From Candidatus Poseidoniia archaeon (GTDB lineage Archaea > Thermoplasmatota > Poseidoniia > MGIII > CG-Epi1), in assembly GCA_030748895.1 (NCBI GenBank), contig JASMLC010000001.1:100119-164118 (forward strand): 64,000 nucleotides of DNA, given 5' to 3'. Positions 31,723 to 40,544 of this stretch are shown here, one piece after another (position 1 is the stretch's first letter; every line of letters starts with the position of its first letter). Position numbers and translations under genes: made by a program. A model generated the notes under the pieces. The model was not told the origin of the DNA. It worked only from the letters and a program-made list of their open reading frames with translations, and made no database searches.

Positions 31723-33711
31723 TTAGTCGCGCCGGCGCAGAGCTAATCCCAGCGCGGAAAGCGCCGCCAGCAACCCGAAGCCGGGGATTCCGCCTTCTTC
31801 CTCGGTGCCGGTGTCAGTCTCCTCGGGCTCTTCACCCTCGGTCTCCTGCTCGGCTATCTTGACCGAGAGGTCGCCGCTGGTGGCGATCTCGACGTCGTCG
31901 CTGGCGGTCGCCTGCACCTGGAAGGTGTAGGTGCGGCCGGAGAGCGAGGTCACGTCAGGCGCAAGGTTGACCGAGATGGTCACCTGCCCCTCGGATGGGA
32001 CTGGCACGGAGGTGTACTCGAGCGTCGCCCAGGCGGGCGCATCGACCAGCACCAGGCTGGCGGTGTCGTAGCCGTTACCGTTGTTGGAGAGGATTACCTG
32101 CAGCTGGAGGGTTGTCGACTGCGCGACTTCGACCGAGTTGACTTCGGCGCCGGTGGCGTTGAGGGCGTAGCTGAAGGCGAGGTCGTGTATCTGCCGTACG
32201 GAGACCGTGACCATCTCGGTGGCGTTGCTTTCGCCGTCCTCCGAGGTGACGGTGACGGTGATATTGCCGCTGGTGGCGTGCGCCTCTTTGCCGGTTGGCA
32301 CCGACACGGTCAACGCGAAGTTGCCACTGCCTAATGCATTGACGTCGAGGCTGCTGACGTCCGCGGAGGGAGCCCAGAGGCCGGGACCATCAACCGCGAT
32401 TGCGTAGCTGTCGACTCCGTTGCCGGGATTCCCGACGGTGAAGAGGAAGGTGGCGTTGCTGCCGGGGCTGCCGACCTTGCTCGCTTCGTCGACCGAGAGT
32501 GAGAGGCCATAGTACTGCGTCACCGTGGCGGTGAAGGTCTGCGACGCGGTCTTCGCGGGGTCGTTGACTGAAGTGGCGGTCAGCGTCAGCGTGCCGCTGT
32601 CGCCCGCGCCCGCACTGGCGGGAATGCTCACATTCAGCTCGAAGCCGAAGCTGCCGCCCGCGAGGCGCCAGCCGAGTGAGCCGGAAGTGGCCGGCTGCCC
32701 GGGTGCACTCCAGCCGCTGGGCAGGTCGCTGTTCCAGCCGAGGTTGAATTCGTCGTCGGTGTTACCGAGGTTGCGGACGCTGACGTCCCACGCCGCAAAG
32801 GCTGCGCCGCCGGAGACGTCGACATCCTGCGAGCTGGCGCCAGTCACGGTCACACCGTAGAGTGGCTCAACGCTGGCGAAGAGCTTGACCGGGAACGGCT
32901 GGTAGTAGGGGAAGCCGAACGGGTCGTCCGGGTCGAGGCTACTTGCCTGGAAGCCGATTTCCTGCGGTCCGGCGTGGACCGAGTCGTCAAAGAGAGTCAC
33001 GGTGACGGTCGACTCGTACGCGAGGCCGGCGTCCATGCCATGCAGCACCATGCTCTGCGTGCCGGGGTCCCAGTCGCTGCCGCTGACGCGCCAGCCACCG
33101 GTTCCGGCATACTGCACGGTGATATCGTCAGCGATGGCGACCGCAGTGCCATTCTCGTCGACCGCGATGTTCTCAACGGTCAACGAGTAGTCGTGCGCGT
33201 CGCCCACTTCGAAGGAATGCACGGCGACGTCGTCGCTCCATGCAATCCAGTTAGTTACCGTAACTGTGAACTGCTGGTCAGCACTGTCGCCATCGGCACC
33301 GACAGTAATGGTGACCTCGGTCTGCTTGCCGACGTCGCTGCCAAAGGGCACCGAGACGTCCACGGCTAGCACCGCGCTACCGCCGGCGTCGAGCGTGCCG
33401 AGGTCCATCATTCCCTGACTGTAGTTGCCGGTGGACTGGATGGTAAAGTTGACCAATTCGGCCGGCCATTCGGGGTCGTTCGTCTCGGCGCTAACCTGTA
33501 CCGCGCTGTATCCCTCATTACCGCTGTTGGCAATGGTCATCGTGAACATGGCAGTGCCATTGGCCGAAGCGAACGACACCTGCTCGTGGTAGCCGCTGCC
33601 ACTCACGTCCAAGTGTGGGCCATCCTCACCTTGCGCCTCAGCCGAGGGGAGCGCTGTAATTAGCGCGAGTAGGGCGAAGGCGGCCAGCAGGCCCCTAGTG
33701 GTGGTACTCAA
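31723..33711 (-). CDS. Secreted cell-surface protein with PGF-CTERM tail
   Basis: A 662-residue exported protein. It starts at a TTG with a good Shine-Dalgarno GGAGG nine bases ahead; signal peptide residues 5-27 (GLLAAFALLALITALPSAEAQ). The body is a series of about 100-residue Ig-like units with repeated TISNSGN-type strands (MTIANSGNEGYSAVQV, FTVGNPGNGVDSYAIAV, VILSNNGNGYDTASLVL), resembling CARDB/NEW3 domains. It ends in an acidic Thr-Glu linker and GIPGFGLLAALSALGLALRRRD, a PGF-CTERM tail for archaeosortase-mediated lipid anchoring. Paralogous to the protein encoded just upstream (15-bp gap). Confidence 0.88.
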   Translation of the reverse strand: MSTTTRGLLAAFALLALITALPSAEAQGEDGPHLDVSGSGYHEQVSFASANGTAMFTMTIANSGNEGYSAVQVSAETNDPEWPAELVNFTIQSTGNYSQGMMDLGTLDAGGSAVLAVDVSVPFGSDVGKQTEVTITVGADGDSADQQFTVTVTNWIAWSDDVAVHSFEVGDAHDYSLTVENIAVDENGTAVAIADDITVQYAGTGGWRVSGSDWDPGTQSMVLHGMDAGLAYESTVTVTLFDDSVHAGPQEIGFQASSLDPDDPFGFPYYQPFPVKLFASVEPLYGVTVTGASSQDVDVSGGAAFAAWDVSVRNLGNTDDEFNLGWNSDLPSGWSAPGQPATSGSLGWRLAGGSFGFELNVSIPASAGAGDSGTLTLTATSVNDPAKTASQTFTATVTQYYGLSLSVDEASKVGSPGSNATFLFTVGNPGNGVDSYAIAVDGPGLWAPSADVSSLDVNALGSGNFALTVSVPTGKEAHATSGNITVTVTSEDGESNATEMVTVSVRQIHDLAFSYALNATGAEVNSVEVAQSTTLQLQVILSNNGNGYDTASLVLVDAPAWATLEYTSVPVPSEGQVTISVNLAPDVTSLSGRTYTFQVQATASDDVEIATSGDLSVKIAEQETEGEEPEETDTGTEEEGGIPGFGLLAALSALGLALRRRD

Positions 33712-33726
33712 GGGACTGCCTCCAGT

Positions 33727-35700
33727 TCAGCGCCGCCTGAGCAGCAGTGCTGCGCCAAGCGCGGAGAGTACCGCCAGCAGGCCGAAGCCGGGTAGCCAGC
33801 CCTCATCTTCATCGTCGCCGATGTCGTCCGTACCCGGGTCGCCGCCGCCAGTCGCTTTCTCGGTGACGTCAACTGTCAGGATGCCGCTCGAAACAGCCGT
33901 TCCGCTGCCGCCGGTGGCGGTGACAGTGAAGCTGCTGCTGCCGGTCGCGTCATCTACGCTCGGTGCGATAGTTGCCGTGACAGTGATGGTCTGGCCGGGG
34001 CCGACGACGCCCTCGGTCGCGCTAAGTCCAGCGAACGCGGGCGCGCCGTCAAGCGCGAAAGTGACAGTCTCGGGGCCGTTACCGCTGTTGGTCAGGTTGA
34101 AGACAACCGAGACCGAAGCGTCCTGCGCCACTGAAGCTGTCTTGGCACCTCCGTCGAAAGCTAGGGCGAAGACCTGCGCGGTCGTCACGCCCACCGTAGT
34201 GCTGTTCGACGTTGCGCCGTCCTCAGAGGTGACGGTGACGGTGATGTCACCGCTCTTGCTGTGCGCCTGCTTGTCGGCCGGGACCATCGCCGAAACGACG
34301 AACTGCCCGGTCGCGCCAGCCGCAACAGTCACCTCAGCCGCGTCGGACGCGGGCCCATAGGCGGAGGGACCGTCGACGACGACTGTGTAGCTGTCCTCGC
34401 CGTTGCCGGTGTTGCTGATGGTGAACGCAAATTCGGCGGTGCCGCCCGGTGCCTCGGTCGCCTCGTCGGCCGAGGAGGCCAGCGACAGGCCGTAGGACTG
34501 GTTTACGGTCGCGCTGAACGCCTGGTCAGCTGCCGCTGCGCCGCTGGATGAACTGACGCTCATCGTGAAGCCGTGGCTGGTGCCGGCACCGAGGCCGTCC
34601 GGGACGGTCATGGTGACGGTGAAGCTATGTTCCGAAGCTTCGCCGCTCCCCTTCCAGTCGAGGTAACCGGTGTTCCCACCGCCAGTGCCGGTAGTGGACC
34701 AGCCAGCTGCGTCGGCGTCAGAAGTGTCGAAGCTGATGTCGAAGTTGTCGCCAGTATTGCCCATGTTCTTGATGGTCACGTCCCAGCTCACTTCACCACC
34801 GCCAGCCGCAACATCCTTGCTGCCGCTGCCGGTCGCCGTGACTGCATGGAAGTCGGCAACGGTCGCCTCGAATATGATGAAGAACGGTTGGACATAGCCA
34901 TTGTCATCGTGTGCCTGGAACGCGATGGTCGCGTTACCGGCGTCAGAACTGGCCGGGACGTTGACGCCCACGAGCGAGATTTCGAGCGAGATGTTGTACT
35001 CATCCCCGCCCGCCATGCCAAAGAGAGTGGCGGTCTTGTTCATCGCGTCCCAGTCATCGCCAGCGACGAGCCAGCCCTCGTCAGCACCAGCGAAACCAAT
35101 CGTGATTTCGTTGGTGATATCCGCCTCGTTCAGGTTGACAACGGTGATGTCGTAGATGTTGCACGAGGCCGAGGTAGCGCAGTCCTCCTCGGGGTCACCC
35201 TCCTCGTAGGACTGTGCTTCGTCCTCGGAGAAGGCTACCCAGTCAGTCACGACCAGGGTGAAGTCCACCGCGGCGAGATCGCCATCGGCATCAAACGTCG
35301 CCGTGAAGGTCACGCTGTCGCCGTTCTCGGCCGTTGCGGGAATCGAGACGGTGGCCATGACGATATCGTAGACCTCCGTTTCCAGGGGGCCGAGGTCGGC
35401 GGTGCCGTTACCGTGGTCACCATCCATATAGCTCTCGAAGTAGACCTGATCGGCGGTCCATGAAGCGTCGTCGAACGAGGCCGAGATGGTGACTCCGGTG
35501 TAGTCTTCGTCACCGAGGTTCATAGCATAGGCCATGAACATTGCCTCACCGCCGGCCGGGCCGAACGACGTTAGGTCGTCGTCGCCCTGACCATCTACAT
35601 AGAGCATTGCGCCGGCGCTTGCGTTGGGCACTACAAAGGCAGCCGCGAGCATCAGCATCGCGATAGCCAGTACGCCCCGAACATTCTTGCTGTTTTCCAT
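33727..35700 (-). CDS. Secreted cell-surface protein with PGF-CTERM tail (paralog)
   Basis: A 657-residue exported protein. Start is the ATG at 35700 (MENSKNVRGVLAIAMLMLAAAF), preceded by AAAGGTGA; the open frame upstream covers the promoter. Signal peptide about 8-28. Repeated Ig-like units contain FTISNTGNGEDSYTVVVDG and FNLTNSGNGPETVTFALDG, and the C-terminus is GWLPGFGLLAVLSALGAALLLRRR, a canonical PGF-CTERM. Many Asn-X-Ser/Thr sites suggest N-glycosylation. First gene of a three-gene surface operon with its paralog and the MFS fusion. Possibly an S-layer or matrix component; ligand unknown. Confidence 0.9.
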   Translation of the reverse strand: MENSKNVRGVLAIAMLMLAAAFVVPNASAGAMLYVDGQGDDDLTSFGPAGGEAMFMAYAMNLGDEDYTGVTISASFDDASWTADQVYFESYMDGDHGNGTADLGPLETEVYDIVMATVSIPATAENGDSVTFTATFDADGDLAAVDFTLVVTDWVAFSEDEAQSYEEGDPEEDCATSASCNIYDITVVNLNEADITNEITIGFAGADEGWLVAGDDWDAMNKTATLFGMAGGDEYNISLEISLVGVNVPASSDAGNATIAFQAHDDNGYVQPFFIIFEATVADFHAVTATGSGSKDVAAGGGEVSWDVTIKNMGNTGDNFDISFDTSDADAAGWSTTGTGGGNTGYLDWKGSGEASEHSFTVTMTVPDGLGAGTSHGFTMSVSSSSGAAAADQAFSATVNQSYGLSLASSADEATEAPGGTAEFAFTISNTGNGEDSYTVVVDGPSAYGPASDAAEVTVAAGATGQFVVSAMVPADKQAHSKSGDITVTVTSEDGATSNSTTVGVTTAQVFALAFDGGAKTASVAQDASVSVVFNLTNSGNGPETVTFALDGAPAFAGLSATEGVVGPGQTITVTATIAPSVDDATGSSSFTVTATGGSGTAVSSGILTVDVTEKATGGGDPGTDDIGDDEDEGWLPGFGLLAVLSALGAALLLRRR

Positions 35701-35772
35701 TTTATTCACCTTTTTTGCGTCCTTTATCGGGTCTCCGCAGGAGACCGCGGTAACGCCGTCGATTATGGGTGC

Positions 35773-35783
35773 GCTATAAAAGG
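35773..35783 (-). promoter_or_regulatory. TATA box of the surface-protein operon
   Basis: CCTTTTATAGC on the minus strand preceded by GAAA (BRE-like), about 75 bp upstream of the ATG at 35700, giving a leader near 50 nt. It shares the core GAAACCTTTT with the divergent rpoK promoter. Confidence 0.65.
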
Positions 35784-35881
35784 TTTCGATTTCTCCGCCT
35801 GTTTGGCTGGTAATCGGTTTTGACAATCCGTGCGGGGCACCCTGCTGTAACACTCATTGGCGGCGCGGCAATTCAGGGAAA

Positions 35882-35893
35882 CCTTTTTTATGG
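35882..35893 (+). promoter_or_regulatory. TATA box of the rpoK-eno-rpsB operon
   Basis: CCTTTTTTATGG preceded by GGGAAA (BRE-like), about 45 bp before the rpoK ATG. The leader would be about 20 nt. Together with the divergent promoter it fills the 235-bp gap 35701-35935, in which I see no gene. Confidence 0.65.
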
Positions 35894-35935
35894 GGGCGAG
35901 TACCGCCGCGGTCCCGTCGCCGGGAGAGGCCACAA

Positions 35936-36118
35936 ATGGAGAAGCACAGCAGGTTCGAAAAAGCCCGAATAATTGGCTCACGCGCCCTCCAGATTTCGAT
36001 GGGCGCTCCCGTGGACATTGAAGTCCCGGAAGAGATTATTGACCCGGTCCTCATCGCCCAGATGGAGTATGACCAGCAGGTTATCCCAATCACCGTGGTC
36101 GACCGCGAGAAGAAGTGA
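35936..36118 (+). CDS. rpoK: DNA-directed RNA polymerase subunit Rpo6 (K)
   Basis: A 60-residue Rpb6/omega homolog that clamps the largest subunit. Core: SRFEKARIIGSRALQISMGAPVDIEVPEEIIDPVLIAQMEYDQQVIPITV, the conserved RALQISMGAP plus C-terminal strand. Start is the ATG following CACAA. It overlaps the eno start by 4 bp (GTGA). The usual partner rpoN is not adjacent here. Confidence 0.96.
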   Translation: MEKHSRFEKARIIGSRALQISMGAPVDIEVPEEIIDPVLIAQMEYDQQVIPITVVDREKK

Positions 36119-37308
36119 TTATCGAGGATATCACCCTGCGGCGCATCCTCGATTCACGGGGCAACCCGACAGTCGAGGCAGACATCACGACCAGCTCCGG
36201 CTTCGGTCGCGCTGCCGCACCCGCGGGCGCGTCCACCGGCACACACGAGGCGCAGGCGTGGCCCGAGGGGGGCATCGACGCCGCCCTCGAGCTGGCGCGG
36301 CAGGAAGTCGTGCCGGAGCTCATCGGGGTCAGCGCCGACGAACAGGCGCAGGTCGACGCGCTGCTGCACGGAGTGGACTCCACCGCCAACTTCAGCCGCA
36401 TCGGTGGCAACCTGGCGGTCGCAATTTCGCTCGCAACCGCGCAGGCGGCTGCCGCCAGCCAGGGCGTGCCGCTCTTTCGCTACGTCGCCGGGATGGGGCC
36501 CTATGTCCTGCCGGCGCCGATGGGGAACGTGCTCGGCGGCGGCGCGCACGCGGTCGGCGGCACCGATATTCAGGAATTCCTCGTGACCAGTTTCGACGAC
36601 GACGTTTCGCGCGCTATCGAGGCTAACGCCGCGGTTCATCGCGCGGTCGGTGCGGCGCTCCGCGCGCAGTTCCCCGACACGGCGCTCGGCAAGGGCGACG
36701 AAGGAGCATGGGTCGCGCCGCTCGAGAACGTCGCGGCGCTCGAGCTAGTCGTCGAGGCGGCGCGCAGCGTCGCCGACGAAACCGGCGTCGACATCCGGCC
36801 GGGACTCGACCTCGCCGCGAGCGAATTCTACCGCGACGGGAAGTACCACTACCGCGACCGCAGCCTGACTCCCGAGGAACAGGTCGACTTCGTCGTCTCA
36901 CTGATTGAGGATTATAACCTCCACTCGGTCGAGGACCCGCTCGACCAGGAGGATTTCGAGTCGTGGGCGGCGCTGACGGCGCGCACCGACGCACTGGTCA
37001 TCGGCGACGACCTCTACGTTACCAACGTCGCGCGGCTCGCGAAAGGGATTGAGCTAGAAGCGACGAATGCGATACTCATCAAGCCCAACCAGATTGGGAC
37101 GCTGACCGACACCATCGAGACAGTTACACTCGCCCGCGAGGCGGGGCTGGCGACCGTCATATCGCACCGCAGTGGCGAGACCACCGACACCGCCATCTCG
37201 CACCTCGGGGTCGCCTTCGGGTGCCATGCCATCAAGACCGGCGCGGTGGGTGGCGAGCGAATTGCAAAACTTAATGAACTGGTCCGCATCGCCGGCGAAC
37301 TGAGATGA
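36115..37308 (+). CDS. eno: Enolase
   Basis: A 397-residue enzyme that converts 2-phosphoglycerate to phosphoenolpyruvate. Seen: RRILDSRGNPTVEADI, PAGASTGTHEA, GNVLGGGAHA, GKGDEGAWVAPLEN, catalytic Lys in LIKPNQIGT, and ISHRSGETTDTAISHLGVAFGCHAIKTGAVGGERIAKLNELVRI. It is a little shorter than bacterial enolases (about 430). GTG start inside the rpoK end. The rpoK-eno-rpsB order is conserved in Euryarchaeota. Confidence 0.96.
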   Translation: MIIEDITLRRILDSRGNPTVEADITTSSGFGRAAAPAGASTGTHEAQAWPEGGIDAALELARQEVVPELIGVSADEQAQVDALLHGVDSTANFSRIGGNLAVAISLATAQAAAASQGVPLFRYVAGMGPYVLPAPMGNVLGGGAHAVGGTDIQEFLVTSFDDDVSRAIEANAAVHRAVGAALRAQFPDTALGKGDEGAWVAPLENVAALELVVEAARSVADETGVDIRPGLDLAASEFYRDGKYHYRDRSLTPEEQVDFVVSLIEDYNLHSVEDPLDQEDFESWAALTARTDALVIGDDLYVTNVARLAKGIELEATNAILIKPNQIGTLTDTIETVTLAREAGLATVISHRSGETTDTAISHLGVAFGCHAIKTGAVGGERIAKLNELVRIAGELR

Positions 37309-37922
37309 CCGAAGCCGTAGCCGAACAACCGCTGCTCATCGACGAGGATACCTTCCTCAACTGCGGGGTACACATTGGCACCAAACAGAAGAGCAAGGAC
37401 ATGCAGCCCTACATTCATCGCATCCGCGATGACGGCCTGCGCATCCTCGATGTTAGCTGCACTTCGCGGCAGATTCGCGTCGGCGCAGAGTTCCTGAACG
37501 GCTTCGAACCGGCCGAAATTCTGGTGGTCTCGGCGCGGCAGTATGGCTGGAAGCCCGCACGGCAATTCGCGGAGACAACGGGCGTCACCTGCATCCCCGG
37601 TCGCTTTACGCCGGGTCGGCTGACCAACCCCGAGATGCAGAACTTCATCGAGCCCCGCACAATCCTGCTCACCGACCCCGCTGCTGACGCGCAGCCGTTC
37701 CGCGAGGCGCTTAACATCGCAATTCCGGTCGTCGCCATGTGCGACGCCAACAACCTCACCAACGGCGTCGACCTCGTCATCCCGGGCAACAACAAGGGGC
37801 GGCGTGCGCTGGCGCTAATCTACTGGCTGCTCGCCCGCGAGATGCTGCGGCTGCGCGGCGACCTCGGCGCCGACGAAGACCTCGAGGCGACCGTGGACGA
37901 CTTCGAGGCGCCGCTGGTTTGA
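37305..37922 (+). CDS. rpsB: Ribosomal protein uS2
   Basis: A 205-residue S2 of the 30S subunit. Seen: FLNCGVHIGTKQKSKDMQPYIHRIRDDGLRILDV, PGRFTPGRLTNPEMQNFIEPRTILLTDP and NNLTNGVDLVIPGNNKGRRALALIYWLLAREML, all standard. It overlaps eno by 4 bp and ends the operon. Confidence 0.97.
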   Translation: MTEAVAEQPLLIDEDTFLNCGVHIGTKQKSKDMQPYIHRIRDDGLRILDVSCTSRQIRVGAEFLNGFEPAEILVVSARQYGWKPARQFAETTGVTCIPGRFTPGRLTNPEMQNFIEPRTILLTDPAADAQPFREALNIAIPVVAMCDANNLTNGVDLVIPGNNKGRRALALIYWLLAREMLRLRGDLGADEDLEATVDDFEAPLV

Positions 37923-38004
37923 TTTTTATACTGGTCGTCGAGAGACCCCGACTGGTTCCGGCGTTGCCGGGCAGCTTACTTAACCCCGTGCAGCTACCGC
38001 CGTA

Positions 38005-38742
38005 ATGGCTGCCGCCGTGGAGTGCCGGGCGCTGGAGCGCGGCTATGGCTCGCTGGAAGTGCTGCGCGGGCTCGACATGACGGTCGCTGCCGGCAGCATC
38101 TACGGCCTGCTGGGGCCGTCGGGCTGCGGCAAGACCACGCTGCTGAAAGTTCTGCTGGGGCGGCTGGTGCCGTGGGGCGGGAGTGCGCTGGCGCTCGGCG
38201 GCGCGCCGGGCGAGCCCGGCGCGCCAGTCCCCGGGCCGGCCGTCGGGTACGCGCCGCAGGAGCTGGCGCTCTACGAAGATTTAAGCATCGGCGAGACGCT
38301 GCGCTTTCACGGGCGGTTGCAACTACTGGCTGCGGCGCAGGTCGCACAGCGCGAGGCGTGGCTGCTCGACTTCCTCGACCTGCCCGACCCGGAGCGCGTC
38401 GTCGGCAAGCTCAGCGGCGGGCAGAAGCGGCGCGTCTCGCTGGCGGTGGCGCTGCTGCACGAGCCGCAGCTGCTGCTGCTCGACGAGCCGACTGTGGGGG
38501 TCGACCCCGAGCTGCGCGCGCGCCTCTGGGACCACTTGCGCACGATTGCCGACGGGGGGACGACGGTGGTCCTCACGACGCACTACATCGATGAGGCGGC
38601 ACAGGCCGACTCCGTCGGGCTGATGCGCAATGGGCGGCTGCTGGCGGAGGATGCGCCGCAGGCGCTGATGGAGCCGCACGGCCACGTCTCGCTCGAGCAG
38701 ACCTTCCTGCTGCTCTGCCGGCGTGAAGGGACGGAGACATGA
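38005..38742 (+). CDS. ABC-2 type transporter ATP-binding protein
   Basis: A 245-residue ATPase. Walker A GPSGCGKTT, Q-loop YAPQELALYEDLS, signature LSGGQKRR, Walker B LLLLDEPTVGVDP and H-loop TTHYIDEA are all canonical. The ABC-2 drug or lipid exporter class fits this pattern. Promoter candidate TTTTTATACTGG lies at 37923-37934. It overlaps the permease gene by 4 bp (ATGA). Confidence 0.95.
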   Translation: MAAAVECRALERGYGSLEVLRGLDMTVAAGSIYGLLGPSGCGKTTLLKVLLGRLVPWGGSALALGGAPGEPGAPVPGPAVGYAPQELALYEDLSIGETLRFHGRLQLLAAAQVAQREAWLLDFLDLPDPERVVGKLSGGQKRRVSLAVALLHEPQLLLLDEPTVGVDPELRARLWDHLRTIADGGTTVVLTTHYIDEAAQADSVGLMRNGRLLAEDAPQALMEPHGHVSLEQTFLLLCRREGTET

Positions 38743-39809
38743 ACTTCGCCCGCATCCGCGCCATCGCCGCGCGCAAGTTTGCATCGCTACGGCGCGACAA
38801 GCGCACCTTCGGCTTTATCGTCATCATGCCCGCCATCCAGATTGTGCTGATGGGCATCGCCATCGGGCAGGTGCCGACCGGGCTCGACATCGCAATTATC
38901 GATGACGGGCCGGCCGGAATGGGCGCGACCATCAGCGACCATCTCGCGGACTCGGAGTCGCTGGTGGTCCATGCCGACTACGACTCTGTGGCGGAAGCGC
39001 GTGACGGAATCGAGGCCGGGGATTTGTGGGCGGCACTCTATATCGCTCCGAACGGCACGCTTGAGCTGCATCTCGACAACTCCAACCAGCAGGTCAGCGC
39101 CACCATCCTGGTCGAGGTGCGCAACGCGATGACGGCGGCGCTGGAGGAGCAGGGCGGCGCGCTGCCGCTGACGGTAGCGCAGCCGGTCTACGGCGAGCGC
39201 GACCCCGCCTTCATCGACTTCCTGGCGCCGGGCATCATGACCATGGTCTGCTTCATGTTCTCGCTCATCCTGACCACCATGGCGTTCGTCGGCGAGCGTT
39301 ACGACGGGACGCTCGACCGTGTTTTCGCCGCCGGTACCCAGCCGGTGGAAGTGCTGCTGGGGCATCTGGCGGCGTTCTCGACCGTGCTGGTCGGGCAGGT
39401 GACGGTCGTAATCCTGATTGCCGTCTATGGTTTCGATATCCCGATTCACGGCTCGCTGCCGCTGCTGTTCCTGCTGGCGCTGCTGCTGGGCTGGTCGGCG
39501 ATGTGCTTCGGGTTGTTCGTCTCGACCAAGGCGCGCAGCGAGTTCCAGGCGATGCAGCTGAACATGCCGGTCATGTTTCCCGTAATGCTGCTTTCGGGAA
39601 TCCTGTGGCCGGTGCAGGCGCTTCCCGGCTGGGTCCAGCCAATTTCGTGGGCGCTGCCGTCGACCTGGACCGCCGAGGCGTTCCGCTCAATCATGATTCG
39701 CGGCTGGGGGCTCGAGCACTCCGAAGTGGCGACGGCGTTCGCGTTCGACCTGCTCTTCGCGCTGCTGGCGCTGGGTGTCGCGGCGCGCTCGCTGAAGGTG
39801 CGCGACTGA
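38739..39809 (+). CDS. ABC-2 type transporter permease
   Basis: A 356-residue permease with an N-terminal transmembrane helix (about 22-46), an external domain of about 110 residues (IAIIDDGPAGMGATISDHLADSESL onward) and five more helices from about 164. The fold class is the YhhJ/DrrB-like exporter. LSGILWPVQALPGWVQPISWALPSTWTAEAFRSIMIRG is the conserved ABC-2 region. Works with the preceding ATPase. Substrate unknown. An acyltransferase gene follows on the same strand after a new TATA box. Confidence 0.92.
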   Translation: MNFARIRAIAARKFASLRRDKRTFGFIVIMPAIQIVLMGIAIGQVPTGLDIAIIDDGPAGMGATISDHLADSESLVVHADYDSVAEARDGIEAGDLWAALYIAPNGTLELHLDNSNQQVSATILVEVRNAMTAALEEQGGALPLTVAQPVYGERDPAFIDFLAPGIMTMVCFMFSLILTTMAFVGERYDGTLDRVFAAGTQPVEVLLGHLAAFSTVLVGQVTVVILIAVYGFDIPIHGSLPLLFLLALLLGWSAMCFGLFVSTKARSEFQAMQLNMPVMFPVMLLSGILWPVQALPGWVQPISWALPSTWTAEAFRSIMIRGWGLEHSEVATAFAFDLLFALLALGVAARSLKVRD

Positions 39810-39836
39810 TTTTATAGCGGGCAGGATTGCGCGGCC

Positions 39837-40544
39837 GTGTTGTGGCAACTGGAGCTGGCCCGCTTCGGGGTCCTGCTGGTGATTAGCCGCGTCCGGGCGC
39901 TCTGGCTCGATGAGCGGCAGATGCGCAAGGTGCTGCGCGACCTGTGCCGGCGCGAGCTGAAACGGCATAACGTCGAGCTGCTGGTGCACGGGAAACCGGT
40001 GCGCGGGTTTCTGGCGGCGAACCATACCAGCTACCTGGACGGGGTGGTCTCGGTGGCGCTCTTTCCGGCCGGATTCATCGGCAAAATCGAGGTGAGCGGC
40101 TACCCGCTCATCGGTCCGCTGGCGGCATCGCTGGGGATGCTCTGGGTGCGGCGCGAGGAGCAATCGTCGCGCGATGCTGCCAAGGCGGCGCTCAACGCGC
40201 GCGACGCGACCGCGGAGCCGCTCTGGATTTACCCCGAAGGGAAGACGACGACCTTCGGCACGCTCGGCGAGTTCAAGATGGGAGTCTTCAAGGCGGCCGA
40301 GGCGAGTGGCCATGCGGTGCAACCGCTGGCGATGTGCTACAACGACCGCTACATTGACTGGACTGGCAGCAAGTCGGTGCTGCTCGGTATTCGCACATTC
40401 TACCAGACGCAACGCCCGCTGAAGGTGCGCTGCATCTGGCTGGAGCCATTCCATGTCGCGCCGGGCGAGGCTTACGCGGCGGCCGGGCGGCTGAACCGCA
40501 CGCTGCGCGCCTACGTCGAGCGGTTCGAGGTGGAGGGGCTGTGA
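39837..40544 (+). CDS. PlsC-like acyltransferase family protein (second copy)
   Basis: A 235-residue acyltransferase with intact NHX4D (NHTSYLD, His63 and Asp68) and YPEGKTT (Glu134, Gly135). Motif II is weaker: [29 protein letters not shown]. Start is a GTG following a TATA-like GATTTTATAGCG at about 39808-39819. Only distantly similar to the copy at 2366-3115. It overlaps the methylmalonyl-CoA mutase start by 4 bp, so the two are cotranscribed, linking acyl-CoA use and propionyl-CoA metabolism. Acyl acceptor unknown. Confidence 0.85.
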   Translation: MLWQLELARFGVLLVISRVRALWLDERQMRKVLRDLCRRELKRHNVELLVHGKPVRGFLAANHTSYLDGVVSVALFPAGFIGKIEVSGYPLIGPLAASLGMLWVRREEQSSRDAAKAALNARDATAEPLWIYPEGKTTTFGTLGEFKMGVFKAAEASGHAVQPLAMCYNDRYIDWTGSKSVLLGIRTFYQTQRPLKVRCIWLEPFHVAPGEAYAAAGRLNRTLRAYVERFEVEGL

